NCBI RefSeq assembly: GCF_028553805.1
Contig: NZ_CP067140.1
Location: 2,852,001 to 2,916,000, forward strand
Direction of reading: 5' to 3'
Source of the DNA: Paracoccus saliphilus
GTDB taxonomy: Bacteria > Pseudomonadota > Alphaproteobacteria > Rhodobacterales > Rhodobacteraceae
DNA: 64,000 nucleotides
How positions within the stretch are numbered: the first letter of the stretch is position 1; each line of letters begins with the position of its first letter. This document shows positions 46,272 to 55,326 of this stretch, one piece after another. The translations under genes and the position numbers were made by a program. Below the pieces are notes generated by a model. The model made no database searches. It was not told where the DNA came from and saw nothing but the letters and a program-made list of their open reading frames with translations.

Positions 46272-47141
46272 TTACGCCTTCCCCGTCCCATGGGTCCGAT
46301 CATAACCGTTTAGCGTGGGCGGTGCCCAACCCGCAGGCGGATTCGCGGGCCGGAACAGTTCGACCAGAAGCGGATGACAGGCCGCCTCGTCCGAGGAATG
46401 CGCGCTGCCGCAATCCCCGCCGGGACAGGCCGAGAGCGCGCCCAGAAGGTCGATCTCGGCGAAGAATTCCAGATAATCGCCGGGGCGCACGGGACTCGCC
46501 TTCATGAAATACTGCCCGGTGTCGCGGGTAAAGCCGGTGCACATGAAGACATTGAGCACGTCATGTACATGAGCCTCTGCCTCGGCCAGCGGCATGCCGC
46601 GATGTTCGGCCAGCGCGCGGGTCAGGTTCGAATGGCAGCAATGGTGATACTGCCCGCCATCGGACAGAAGGTTATGCGTATAGGGATCGCAGCGCGTGCC
46701 GATCACGTCATGGACTCCTCCGCCATATTCGTCGAAGCCGTACCAGTCCAGCGTATCCTCGGTGATCGTGGCCAACGGCCTCAGTGTCGGAAAGGACGAC
46801 CACAGCCGATCGCCCGTGCCAAGATGCGTGCCGTGCAGCGCCCGGCTCTTGCCGGAATAGAAACGCTCGGAGAGGTCGGCGGACCACAGGTTCAGGTCGC
46901 CGACCTGCGGCCCCTCCACGCTGGTGATACGAAAGAAATGTCCCGCCGGAACCTCGAAGCAACGCGCCTCGCGCGGCGGGACCGTCACCTGCGCGACAGG
47001 GGTCCAGCCCTCGCGGACTGCGCGGTAGGCGGCAATGTCGGGACGCGGCAGGGCATCGACCGGATAGCAGATGACCGGGGCGACGGCACGGCGCCGCGCA
47101 GCATCGTCCGGGGCGGGGTGATCTGGACATTCGGGTTTCAT
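46272..47141 (-). CDS. DUF1989 (urea carboxylase-associated type) protein
   Basis: 289 residues, soluble. The family pattern is clear: VTVPPREARCFEVPAGHFFRITSVEGPQVGDLNLW near residues 55-90, then FYSGKSRALHGTHLGTGDRLWSS, YHHCCHSNLTRAL and DVLNVFMCTGFTRDTGQYFMKASPVRPGDYLEFFAEIDLL. Members often accompany urea carboxylase or aminomethyltransferase genes and may act on urea or guanidine derivatives, but none of those partners is present. The Cys/His-rich middle could bind a metal. It is divergent from chrA, 93 bp apart. Confidence 0.82.
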   Translation of the reverse strand: MKPECPDHPAPDDAARRRAVAPVICYPVDALPRPDIAAYRAVREGWTPVAQVTVPPREARCFEVPAGHFFRITSVEGPQVGDLNLWSADLSERFYSGKSRALHGTHLGTGDRLWSSFPTLRPLATITEDTLDWYGFDEYGGGVHDVIGTRCDPYTHNLLSDGGQYHHCCHSNLTRALAEHRGMPLAEAEAHVHDVLNVFMCTGFTRDTGQYFMKASPVRPGDYLEFFAEIDLLGALSACPGGDCGSAHSSDEAACHPLLVELFRPANPPAGWAPPTLNGYDRTHGTGKA

Positions 47142-47234
47142 GGCGGCTCCTTTTCAGACATCCTGCCTGAAAAACGCGAACGGAACATCCCGGATTTCGT
47201 GATCCTGTCACAGCCGGGCACTAGGGACACAGAA

Positions 47235-48422
47235 ATGACGGAAACGCCCCGCTCCCCCCTGCCCGAAATCGCCTCTGCCTTCCTGCGGCTCGGCCTGACC
47301 AGCTTTGGCGGCCCCATCGCGCATCTGGGTTATTACCGGGCCGAACTGATCCAGCGCCGCCGCTGGATCAGCGACGATGCCTATGCCGAGATCCTCGCGC
47401 TCAGCCAGTTCCTGCCCGGCCCGGCTTCGTCCCAGACCGCCTTTGCCCTGGGATGGCAGCGGGGCGGCTTTGCCGGGGCGATGACCGCGGTGCTTGCCTT
47501 CACCCTGCCCTCGGCGATCGCGATGATCCTGCTGGCGGCGCTGGTCGGAGCGGCACCGCCGCAGACGGGCCTGGCCGGAGGCCTGATCGCGGGCCTCAAG
47601 ATCACCGCCGTCGCGGTGGTCGCCCATGCAGTGCTGGGAATGGCCCGAAACCTTGCGCCCGAAGGCCCCCGCGCGGGGATTGCGCTGGCGGCGCTGGCGC
47701 TGATCGCCCTGACACCGGCGGGTTCACTGGCGCAGATCGCCGCGATCCTGCTTGGCACGGGCCTGGGCCTTGCGCTGCGCGTCGCGCCGCCATCCAGCGA
47801 GCTCGCCACCCCGCCCCTGCGCGCCCTTTCCAGGCGAAGGGGGGCGGCATGCCTCATGGTCTTCGCGCTGTTGCTGATCGGCTTGCCGTTGATCGCGGGC
47901 AGCGGAGCGCTGGCGCAGATCGCGGATGTCTTCTACCGCGCCGGTGCGCTGGTCTTCGGCGGCGGGCATGTGGTCCTGCCGCTCCTGCAAAGCGGCACCG
48001 GCGGAATGGTTCCGGAAAGCAGCTTCCTCGCCGGATACGGAGCGGCGCAGGCCATGCCGGGGCCGATCTTTACATTCGCGGGCTGGCTTGGGCAGGTGGC
48101 GGCCGGAATTCCCGGGGCCCTGGTTGGGCTGGTCGCGATCTTCCTGCCGGGATTCCTGCTGATGGCCGGCGCCATGCCCTTCTGGGCCGCGCTGTCCAAG
48201 CTGCCTTTGGCACGGCATGCGATGGCCGGAGCCAACGCGGCGGTCGTCGGCATCCTGGGACATGCCCTTTATGATCCGGTCTTTACCGGCGGGATTCGCG
48301 ACGACGCCGACCTGGCGCTGGCCGTGGCGCTGTTCCTGATGCTGGCATTGTGGCGCAGGCCCGCTTGGCAGGTGGTGATCGCAGGCGCACTTGGCGGCAT
48401 GGCACTGGCATTGATCGCCTGA
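47235..48422 (+). CDS. chrA: Chromate transporter, two-domain ChrA
   Basis: 395-residue inner-membrane exporter from ATG 47235. Two homologous CHR halves are visible: the first with FLRLGLTSFGGPIAHLGYYRAELIQRRRWISD and LSQFLPGPASSQTAFALGW, the second with YRAGALVFGGGHVVLPLLQSG and GYGAAQAMPGPIFTFAGWLG. About ten hydrophobic segments. Confers chromate efflux or acts on another oxyanion. It is convergent with iscR, and no chrB or regulator lies next to it. Confidence 0.92.
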   Translation: MTETPRSPLPEIASAFLRLGLTSFGGPIAHLGYYRAELIQRRRWISDDAYAEILALSQFLPGPASSQTAFALGWQRGGFAGAMTAVLAFTLPSAIAMILLAALVGAAPPQTGLAGGLIAGLKITAVAVVAHAVLGMARNLAPEGPRAGIALAALALIALTPAGSLAQIAAILLGTGLGLALRVAPPSSELATPPLRALSRRRGAACLMVFALLLIGLPLIAGSGALAQIADVFYRAGALVFGGGHVVLPLLQSGTGGMVPESSFLAGYGAAQAMPGPIFTFAGWLGQVAAGIPGALVGLVAIFLPGFLLMAGAMPFWAALSKLPLARHAMAGANAAVVGILGHALYDPVFTGGIRDDADLALAVALFLMLALWRRPAWQVVIAGALGGMALALIA

Positions 48423-48584
48423 GAACAGACGGCAGGCGGGATGGACCAACAGCCCGCGACGCTGTGGGCCAGCCCCGTTACCGGCAGGTCTCTCGAACCG
48501 GCGGCGCGCCTAGCAGCGGCCCCGAAATATTTTCATGAAAAATACAAAGTTCCGGTTTACTCAAAACAACCCGGCATGGTGCCT

Positions 48585-49043
48585 CTATTCATCCACCACG
48601 TTCAGCAGTTGTGGCAGTGCCGGACATGGCAAGAGCTGGTTCTTGGCCACATCTGCCAGCGAGTGGTTGTGCAGGAACACGTAGACATGCGCCGACAGGC
48701 TTTCCCACAGCCGGTTCGACAGCGTCTGCGCGCGTGAGCCCGACACGCCGCCCGACGCCCCTGCCCCCACATGCATCGCACTGACCGTTTCGTCCACGGC
48801 TTCGAGAATTTCGGCGACGCGGATCGTTTCGGGCGCACGGGCGAGGCGATAGCCACCGCCGGGGCCACGGACCGATGTCACCAGCTCGGCGCGGCGCAGG
48901 CGGACGAAAAGCTGTTCGAGATAGGGCAACGAGATATCCTGGCGCTTCGAGATCTCGGCCAGCGAGGTGAGTTCGTCACCGCGCGCGATCGCCAGATCGA
49001 CCAGCGCGATGATGGCGTAGCGCCCCTTGGTTGACAGTTTCAT
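48585..49043 (-). CDS. iscR: Rrf2 family iron-sulfur regulator, IscR-like
   Basis: 152 residues from ATG 49043 (MKLSTKGRYAIIALVDLA). The winged helix covers about residues 1-70, with LPYLEQLFVRLRRAELVTSVRGPGGGYRLAR. The three clustered cysteines of E. coli IscR are absent (the loop reads HVGAGASGGVSGSRAQ), and only Cys140 remains (LLPCPALPQ). This single-Cys form is known from Rhodobacter. No isc or suf genes follow on the same strand; chrA faces it instead, so it is solitary in this window. Confidence 0.85.
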   Translation of the reverse strand: MKLSTKGRYAIIALVDLAIARGDELTSLAEISKRQDISLPYLEQLFVRLRRAELVTSVRGPGGGYRLARAPETIRVAEILEAVDETVSAMHVGAGASGGVSGSRAQTLSNRLWESLSAHVYVFLHNHSLADVAKNQLLPCPALPQLLNVVDE

Positions 49044-49213
49044 GTCTTTGTTCCTCCCCTGCGGCAATCCCGCCACAGATTGACGGCCCCCGCACCACTG
49101 CGTTATGCCCCGGAGGCCCGTTTCTTGCGCGCGCTGCGCAGGCTTCCCAGATACTCCGTCTAGAAGCCCCGCGCGAATGCGTCAAGAAACCTCCAAGCCG
49201 CTGAAGGAAGACG

Positions 49214-49876
49214 ATGCCAGAGTTGATTTTTCCGGGCCCCGAAGGCCGCCTCGAAGGCCGCTACCATCCCCAGCCCGGTATACCTGACGCCCCCATTGCC
49301 ATCATCCTGCATCCGCATCCGCAATATGGCGGCACGATGAACAACCGGGTGGTCTATAACCTGCACTACGCCTTCCACAGCATGGGCTTTACCGTGATGC
49401 GGTTCAATTTCCGCGGTGTGGGCCGCTCGCAGGGCGAGTTCGACCAGGGTGTGGGCGAGCTGTCGGATGCGGCCTCGGCGCTGGATTACCTGCAGGCGAT
49501 GAACCCGAATTCCAAGCATTGCTGGGTCGCGGGTTTCAGCTTTGGTGCCTGGATCGGGATGCAACTGCTGATGCGGCGCCCCGAGATCACCGGCTTCATC
49601 AGCGTGGCGCCACCCGCGAACATGTATGATTTCAGCTTCCTCGCCCCCTGCCCCAATTCCGGGCTGATCATCAACGGCACCGCCGACCGCGTGGCGCCGC
49701 CCAAGGACACCCATTCCCTGGTCGGCAAGCTGCGCGAGCAGAAGGGCATCACCATTACCCACGAGGAAATCGAGGGCGCCGATCACTTCTTCCGCGACGA
49801 CGAGGCGCATATGAAGCCGATGATCGAGACCGTGCAGGGCTATGTGCGGCGTCGACTGACCGAGTCGACGCGCTGA
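49214..49876 (+). CDS. Alpha/beta hydrolase of unknown substrate
   Basis: 220 residues, cytoplasmic. The N-terminal LHPHPQYGGTMNNRVVYNL with the oxyanion-hole HPHP motif, the nucleophile elbow GFSFGAWIG (Ser near residue 115), and the late INGTADRVAPP (Asp) and EGADHFFRDD (His) give a full catalytic triad. It resembles the small alpha/beta hydrolases often encoded next to iscR/suf genes in Rhodobacteraceae, and it is divergent from iscR here. It runs with the tandem HD gene 47 bp downstream. Confidence 0.85.
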   Translation: MPELIFPGPEGRLEGRYHPQPGIPDAPIAIILHPHPQYGGTMNNRVVYNLHYAFHSMGFTVMRFNFRGVGRSQGEFDQGVGELSDAASALDYLQAMNPNSKHCWVAGFSFGAWIGMQLLMRRPEITGFISVAPPANMYDFSFLAPCPNSGLIINGTADRVAPPKDTHSLVGKLREQKGITITHEEIEGADHFFRDDEAHMKPMIETVQGYVRRRLTESTR

Positions 49877-49923
49877 CAGACAGGCAACCTGCCCGGCCAG
49901 GCAATTGGGGGAGAGCAGCATCC

Positions 49924-51054
49924 ATGAATGGTAATCTCCCCCGCCACTTCACCTTCCTCTGCGAGGCCGACCGGCTGAAATCGGTCGAGCGGGCGAATGT
50001 GTTGATGGATCTTTCCCGCCCGGAAAACAGCGCCGAGCACAGCTGGCATGTCGCCCTTTACGCGATGGTCTTTGGCGCATCGGATCGCGCCATCGCCATG
50101 ATCCTGCTGCATGACCTGGTCGAGATCGACACCGGCGATCATCCGATCCACCTGTCCCATGACGCCTCTGCCATCGCGGAGGCCGAAGAGCGGGCCGCCA
50201 CGCGCCTGTTCGGCCTTGCCCCGGATGGCGACACATTGCACGCATTGTGGCGGGAATTCGAGGCGGCAGAGACGCCGGACGCCCGGATGGCCAAGCGGAT
50301 GGATCACAGCCAACCCTTGTTCCAGGTGCTGATGGCCGACAAGCCGCTGGCCGATCACGTGGCCATCGTGCGGGACAACATGTCCGGGGGGCGCGCCTCA
50401 CGCCTGCGCGGCGAATGGCCCGAGGCGATGGAGGCCGCGGATGCCCTGCTGGACGGGCAAGCCCTGCCCGGCGGCGACCTGACCGCACGCATGCGTTTCC
50501 TGGCCGAAGCCGACCGGCTGAAATCGGTTTATCGCGCCAATACGCTGATCGACGCCTCGCGCCATGAGAATAGCGGCGAGCATAGTTGGCATCTGGCACT
50601 CTACGCGCTGGTCCTGGGTGGATATGCCGAGGCCGGGGTCGATACCGGGCGCGTCATCCGAATGCTGTTGCTGCATGACCTGGTCGAGATCGATACCGGC
50701 GATGTGCCGCTGCATTCGGCCGGTGGGCAGGCGCATCATTCAGCGGCTGTGCAGGCCGCCGAAACCGCGGCGGCGGAACGGATATTCGGCCTTTTGCCCA
50801 AATCGCAAGCCACGGAATTCCTGTCGCTCTGGCAGGAATTCGAAGCGGTGGAAACACCTGACGCCATCTTTGCCAAGGCTCTGGACCGGTGCCAGCCAGC
50901 CATCCAGAACCTGCGCTCCGGCGGCGCGGGATGGGTCGAATACGACGTCTCTCTCGGCGATATCGAGGCGCGGGTGGGGCCATGGATCGAACGGGGCGCG
51001 CCAAAGATCTGGAATTGGCTCTGGCAGGAACTGCGCCATCACTTCGTGGCGTGA
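49924..51054 (+). CDS. Tandem-duplicated HD-domain hydrolase (YfbR/HDDC2-like)
   Basis: 376 residues made of two homologous HD domains, residues about 8-170 and 190-370. Domain 1 has ENSAEHSWH (His39), LLHDLVEIDTGD (His63-Asp64) and a distal Asp127. Domain 2 has ENSGEHSWH (His220), LLHDLVEIDTGD (His251-Asp252) and Asp321. Both halves start with FLxEADRLKSVxRAN and contain EFEAxETPDA. Metal-binding residues are complete in both. Single-domain relatives are 5'-deoxynucleotidases; the duplicated form is unusual and its substrate is unknown. Confidence 0.85.
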   Translation: MNGNLPRHFTFLCEADRLKSVERANVLMDLSRPENSAEHSWHVALYAMVFGASDRAIAMILLHDLVEIDTGDHPIHLSHDASAIAEAEERAATRLFGLAPDGDTLHALWREFEAAETPDARMAKRMDHSQPLFQVLMADKPLADHVAIVRDNMSGGRASRLRGEWPEAMEAADALLDGQALPGGDLTARMRFLAEADRLKSVYRANTLIDASRHENSGEHSWHLALYALVLGGYAEAGVDTGRVIRMLLLHDLVEIDTGDVPLHSAGGQAHHSAAVQAAETAAAERIFGLLPKSQATEFLSLWQEFEAVETPDAIFAKALDRCQPAIQNLRSGGAGWVEYDVSLGDIEARVGPWIERGAPKIWNWLWQELRHHFVA

Positions 51055-51146
51055 GTGCGTGACAAAACCCGTCACCGTGCTGGCAATTGTCATATTTCCT
51101 TGTCACGATCCGCCTATCCAGCAGCGAACAGCTTCGGAGGATCGAC

Positions 51147-52064
51147 ATGCGCCATATCGCCATCGCAATCACGCTTTGCACCCCATTTTCCGTCCATGCC
51201 GACGAGTTGGGCGACCGGGTCAAATCCCTGACGCGCGGCACCGAATGGCAAGCGGTCGAGACCGTTCCCGTCCAGTTCTCCACCCACCACCCGCAGGGAA
51301 TGGCGATCATCGGAGATCATATCTTCGTCTCCTCGGTCGAGATCGTCACCCCGACCGAGAATTACGACGCCCCGCGCGACGGAATGGACCGCAGCGCAGG
51401 GGAAGGCGTGGGACATCTGTTCAAGATGGACATGGAAGGCAATCTGGTCGACAGCATCACGCTCGCCGATGGCGATATCTATCATCCGGGCGGCATAGAT
51501 TTCGATGGCGAGAATCTGTGGGTGCCGGTCGCCGAATACCGCCCGAACTCGGCCAGTATCGTCTATCGCGTCGATCCCGAGACCATGGAGGCAGAAGAGG
51601 TCTTTCGCTATCCCGACCATATCGGCGGTATTCTCCGCGACCCGGCCAGCGATACGCTGCATGCCGTAAGCTGGGGATCGCGCCGATTCTACGGCTTCAC
51701 GCTGGACGAGGCAGGCACGGTCACCAATGCCGATATTCCGCGTGATGAGCTGATGGTGCCGAACCCCAGCCATTATGTCGATTACCAGGATTGCCAGCTT
51801 GCCGCGCCGGGACAGGCGTTGTGCACCGGGATCGCCAAATACGGCGTCAATGACACCGAATTCGCACTAGGCGGGGCGGAACTGATCGATCTGAAAGGCA
51901 ACCGGCCCATTCATCAGGCACCTGTTCCGCTCTGGACAGAGGACGGGTTGGTTATGACGCATAATCCCGTCTGGATGGCCCCTGTCGAAGGAGGGCTGCG
52001 CGCCTGGTTCATGCCCGAGGACGATGAAAGCCGTATTTTTGTCTATGAGGCGCGTCTGGACTGA
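51147..52064 (+). CDS. Secreted beta-propeller-like protein, possibly DUF6454
   Basis: 305 residues from ATG 51147, with CGGAGG at 51135-51140 as ribosome binding site. A short signal peptide (MRHIAIAITLCTPFSVHA-DE) targets it to the periplasm. The body has repeated WVPVAEYRPNSASIVYRVD and HPQGMAIIGDHIFVSSVEIV-type strands that suggest a beta-propeller, with GIDFDGENLWVP resembling calcium-dependent lactonase-like folds. I cannot name the function; DUF6454 is the closest recalled family. Confidence 0.65.
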   Translation: MRHIAIAITLCTPFSVHADELGDRVKSLTRGTEWQAVETVPVQFSTHHPQGMAIIGDHIFVSSVEIVTPTENYDAPRDGMDRSAGEGVGHLFKMDMEGNLVDSITLADGDIYHPGGIDFDGENLWVPVAEYRPNSASIVYRVDPETMEAEEVFRYPDHIGGILRDPASDTLHAVSWGSRRFYGFTLDEAGTVTNADIPRDELMVPNPSHYVDYQDCQLAAPGQALCTGIAKYGVNDTEFALGGAELIDLKGNRPIHQAPVPLWTEDGLVMTHNPVWMAPVEGGLRAWFMPEDDESRIFVYEARLD

Positions 52065-52138
52065 CATCCCGGCAGTTCGGCCGGCGGGGTTTGGCGCCTC
52101 GCTTCGGGTTGGAGGCAACGGCTGGTCAAGGCACAACG

Positions 52139-52154
52139 GTATGCAATAGCATAC
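52139..52154. promoter_or_regulatory. GTATGC-AATA-GCATAC inverted repeat upstream of icd
   Basis: A perfect 6-bp inverted repeat with a 4-base spacer, ending 69 bp before the icd start. Its position in the icd promoter region suggests a regulator binding site. The cognate protein is not evident. Confidence 0.5.
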
Positions 52155-52223
52155 AACGCTTTCCTTCCCGATTGTAATCCGCTATGACGCCGTCAGCGAA
52201 TCCTATAGCCGAAGGGAACACCC

Positions 52224-53435
52224 ATGTCGAAGATCAAGGTAGAAAACCCCGTCGTCGAGCTCGACGGCGACGAGATGACCCGGATCATCTGGGACTTCAT
52301 CAAGCAAAAGCTGATCCTGCCCTATCTGGATATCGACCTGAAATATTACGACCTCGGTATCGAAGAGCGCGACCGCACCGACGACCAGATCACCGTGGAT
52401 GCGGCAGAGGCAATCAAGCAGTATGGCGCAGGCGTGAAATGCGCCACCATCACCCCCGACGAGGCACGGGTCGAGGAATTCGGCCTCAAGAAGATGTGGC
52501 GCTCGCCCAATGGCACGATCCGCAACATCCTGGGCGGTGTGATCTTCCGCGAGCCGATCATCTGCAAGAACGTGCCGCGCCTGGTTCCGGGCTGGACCCA
52601 ACCGATCATCGTCGGCCGTCACGCTTTCGGCGACCAGTACCGCGCCACCGATTTCAAGTTCCCCGGCAAGGGCAAGCTGTCGATCAAGTTCGTCGGCGAT
52701 GATGGCGAGACCATCGAGAAGGAGGTTTTCCAGGCTCCGGGCTCCGGTGTCACCATGGCGATGTACAACCTCGATGAATCGATCCGGGATTTCGCCCGCG
52801 CATCGCTGAATTACGGTCTGAACCGTGGTCTGCCGGTTTACCTGTCCACCAAGAACACCATCCTCAAGGCCTATGACGGCCGTTTCAAGGATCTGTTCCA
52901 GGAGGTCTACGAGCAGGAATTCGAAGCCGAGTTCAAGAAGAAGGGCATCCATTACGAGCACCGGCTGATCGACGACATGGTCGCTTCGGCGCTGAAATGG
53001 TCGGGCGGTTATGTCTGGGCCTGCAAGAACTACGATGGCGATGTGCAGTCGGATACCGTCGCGCAGGGCTTTGGCTCGCTTGGGTTGATGACCTCGGTGC
53101 TGATGACCCCGGACGGGAAGATCGTCGAATCCGAGGCCGCGCATGGCACCGTGACCCGCCATTACCGCGAGCATCAGAAGGGTAACGCGACCTCGACCAA
53201 CTCCATCGCCTCGATCTTTGCCTGGACAGGCGGCCTGAAGCACCGCGCGAAACTGGACGGCAACGCAAAGCTCGCTACATTCGCCGAAACGCTGGAGAAG
53301 GTGACGGTTCAGGCGGTCGAGGACGGTTTCATGACCAAGGACCTCGCCCTGCTGGTCGGCCCGGATCAGAAATGGCTGACCACCATGGGCTTCCTGGAAA
53401 AGGTCGACGAATATCTGGACAAGGCGCTGGCGTAA
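52224..53435 (+). CDS. icd: Isocitrate dehydrogenase, NADP-dependent (eukaryotic-like type II)
   Basis: TCA-cycle enzyme, 403 residues, typical of the homodimeric type II family (not the E. coli type I). It starts with [20 protein letters not shown] and has [33 protein letters not shown] (substrate-phosphate Ser and Arg, about residues 74-106), [11 protein letters not shown] with metal-binding Asp, and [28 protein letters not shown] specificity follows from the type. Monocistronic with a hairpin after the stop. Confidence 0.97.
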   Translation: MSKIKVENPVVELDGDEMTRIIWDFIKQKLILPYLDIDLKYYDLGIEERDRTDDQITVDAAEAIKQYGAGVKCATITPDEARVEEFGLKKMWRSPNGTIRNILGGVIFREPIICKNVPRLVPGWTQPIIVGRHAFGDQYRATDFKFPGKGKLSIKFVGDDGETIEKEVFQAPGSGVTMAMYNLDESIRDFARASLNYGLNRGLPVYLSTKNTILKAYDGRFKDLFQEVYEQEFEAEFKKKGIHYEHRLIDDMVASALKWSGGYVWACKNYDGDVQSDTVAQGFGSLGLMTSVLMTPDGKIVESEAAHGTVTRHYREHQKGNATSTNSIASIFAWTGGLKHRAKLDGNAKLATFAETLEKVTVQAVEDGFMTKDLALLVGPDQKWLTTMGFLEKVDEYLDKALA

Positions 53436-53452
53436 CGCCTCGCAATGAAAAC

Positions 53453-53475
53453 GGGCCGGGCGGATCGCCCGGCCC
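53453..53475 (+). terminator. GC-rich hairpin after icd
   Basis: GGGCCGGGCG-GAT-CGCCCGGCCC, a perfect 10-bp stem, 17 bp after the icd stop. It is followed by TACTTGCC with no U-run, so termination may be Rho-assisted or partial. Confidence 0.7.
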
Positions 53476-53543
53476 TACTTGCCTCCGGCGGGGATATTTT
53501 CCTGAAGAAGAAGTCGGCTTTGAGCAAGGAGTGTCTGAACGGC

Positions 53544-54230
53544 ATGCAGAGTGAGTTCGAGAAGCTTCTGGCGCGGCGGCGCTCGATCCGATCCTTTACG
53601 GGGGAGCCGGTTGAGCGCGCGAAGATTGAAAAAATCCTGCGGCTTGCACGGACCGCACCGAGCGGCGCGAACCTGCAACCGGGGCGATTTCATGTTCTGA
53701 CCGGAGCCGCGCTGGACGGGCTGGTTCAGTCGTTGAAATCGGCCATCGCGGCGGGAGAGCCGCAGAGCCGGGAATATTCCTATTTCCCCGAACCGATGCC
53801 CAAGGAACTCAAGTCAAGGCAGGTCGCGGCGGGTTACGCCCTGTATGCGGCGCTCGGGATCGAACGACGGGATATCGAGGCGCGCCGGCATCAGTTCGAA
53901 CGCAATTACGAGTTCTTCGGCGCACCGGTCGGGATCGTCGTCACCATCGACCGGGCCATGGGCAAGGGTTGCTTCATGGATCTGGGCATGTCGCTGATGG
54001 CCCTGCTGCTGGCCGCTGAGGATCAGGGCTATGCGACCAGTGGAATCGGGGCGCTCGCCCAATACGGGCCGGTGGTACATCGCCATCTTGAGTTGCCCGA
54101 GGGCGAGATGGTTGTCTGCGGGATCGCGCTTGGCGTGGCGGACAAGGACGCACCGGTGAACCGGGTTCGGACCGAGCGGGACGATCTGCCGGTTTTCACC
54201 CGCTTCCACGGCTTCGACATCAGTTCCTGA
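53544..54230 (+). CDS. Nitroreductase family flavoprotein
   Basis: 228 residues from ATG 53544, with AAGGAG 13 bases upstream. FMN-binding features are the N-terminal LLARRRSIRSFTGEPV, the ARTAPSGANLQPGRFHVL segment (about residues 37-54) and DLGMSLMALLLAAEDQGYATSGIG (about 148-171). NAD(P)H-dependent reduction of nitro- or quinone-type compounds is likely; the physiological substrate is unknown. Its end overlaps the thiolase gene end by 11 bp on the opposite strand. Confidence 0.85.
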   Translation: MQSEFEKLLARRRSIRSFTGEPVERAKIEKILRLARTAPSGANLQPGRFHVLTGAALDGLVQSLKSAIAAGEPQSREYSYFPEPMPKELKSRQVAAGYALYAALGIERRDIEARRHQFERNYEFFGAPVGIVVTIDRAMGKGCFMDLGMSLMALLLAAEDQGYATSGIGALAQYGPVVHRHLELPEGEMVVCGIALGVADKDAPVNRVRTERDDLPVFTRFHGFDISS

Positions 54231-55326
54231 GCAAGAGAGCCGTGCCTAATCCTCCGGCGGCGGCGATGGCGGCCAGACCGTATTGCCCCGGCTGAATCTC
54301 GTGAACCAGCCGCACCGCGTTGATCGCTCCGCTTGCCCCGATTGGATGGCCACGGGCGAGCGCCCCTCCACCGGGATTGACGATATCGGGGTCGAGGCCC
54401 GCCCCCTGCTGGCAGGCGATGGCCTGTGCCGCGAATGCCTCCATGATCTCGGCAATGCCGATATCGGAAGGGGCGAGACCTGCGTCCGTCAGCACCGAGC
54501 GAATGGCGGCGATGGGGGCGAGACCCGGCAATTCGGGATCACCACCGATTGTTGTGCCCGCGACGATCTCGGGACCGCTCCGCGCCGTCCGTTCGACCAA
54601 CCTGTCCGAGACGAGAATGCAGACCGCGGCGCCATCGGCGGCAACTGCCGTTGTGGCCGTCGTGACGGTTCCGGCAAGAGGCCTGGCGCGGGCGCAAGTT
54701 TGCGGCGTCAGCCTACGGGCGAAGCTGTCGGTAAAAACGCCCGCGACGGGGGCGATTTCGGTGGCCTGCATAGCGGCCATGGCGGCAAGCGCCCTGGCGT
54801 GGCTCTGCACGGCCCAATCCTCCTGCGCCTCGCGCGATATTCCAAGCTTCTCCGCCAATGCTCCGGCGGCGGTGGACATCTCCGGATCGCGCTCGGGCCA
54901 TGGGGTAAAGGGCGGCTGGTCATAGGGCTGCGGCTCGCGCCCATCCGCGAAGCTGCGCAGCCGCAAGGGACGGCGGGAATAGCTCTCCACCCCGCCCGCG
55001 ATGACCACGTCATGTAGCCCCGCGCGGATCATCGCATCGCCCAACAGGATCGCATCCAGCCCACCGCAGCATTGCCGATCAATCGTGAGCCCCGCCACAC
55101 GCTCGGGCAAATCGCTGGCCAGGGCCACCACCCGCGCGGGGTTTCCCCCGGCACCGAGCGCATTGCCAAGGATCAGTTCGCCCACCTCCGCTGCGGCGAT
55201 CCCGGCATCCGCGAGGGCCGCGTGGATGACCGGTGTGGCGAGATCCTGCAATTCCAGCGCCCGGAACGCGCCGCCCCTTGGGACGACTGCGCTGCGCCTT
55301 GCCGCCACGATACAGGAGCGGCGCAT
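54220..55326 (-). CDS. Thiolase-family enzyme lacking the second catalytic cysteine
   Basis: 368 residues. The nucleophile Cys86 is in DRQCCGGLDA, and the GHP motif is in GGALARGHPIGASG. The usual C-terminal CxGG motif is replaced: the protein ends GLAAIAAAGGLGTALLLRN, with Ala355 where thiolases have the acid/base cysteine. The reaction is therefore uncertain. Its ATG overlaps the acyl-CoA ligase stop by 4 bp. A BioY, acyl-CoA ligase and thiolase group occurs in Bacillus (yhfU-yhfT-yhfS), where a biotin-related role was proposed from regulation; the function remains unproven as far as I know. Confidence 0.8.
   Translation of the reverse strand: MRRSCIVAARRSAVVPRGGAFRALELQDLATPVIHAALADAGIAAAEVGELILGNALGAGGNPARVVALASDLPERVAGLTIDRQCCGGLDAILLGDAMIRAGLHDVVIAGGVESYSRRPLRLRSFADGREPQPYDQPPFTPWPERDPEMSTAAGALAEKLGISREAQEDWAVQSHARALAAMAAMQATEIAPVAGVFTDSFARRLTPQTCARARPLAGTVTTATTAVAADGAAVCILVSDRLVERTARSGPEIVAGTTIGGDPELPGLAPIAAIRSVLTDAGLAPSDIGIAEIMEAFAAQAIACQQGAGLDPDIVNPGGGALARGHPIGASGAINAVRLVHEIQPGQYGLAAIAAAGGLGTALLLRN

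Noticed and set aside
49044..49213. Possible IscR or iron box (GATACTCCGTCTAG) upstream of iscR
   Set aside because: It has no real dyad symmetry and does not match a motif I can recall with certainty.
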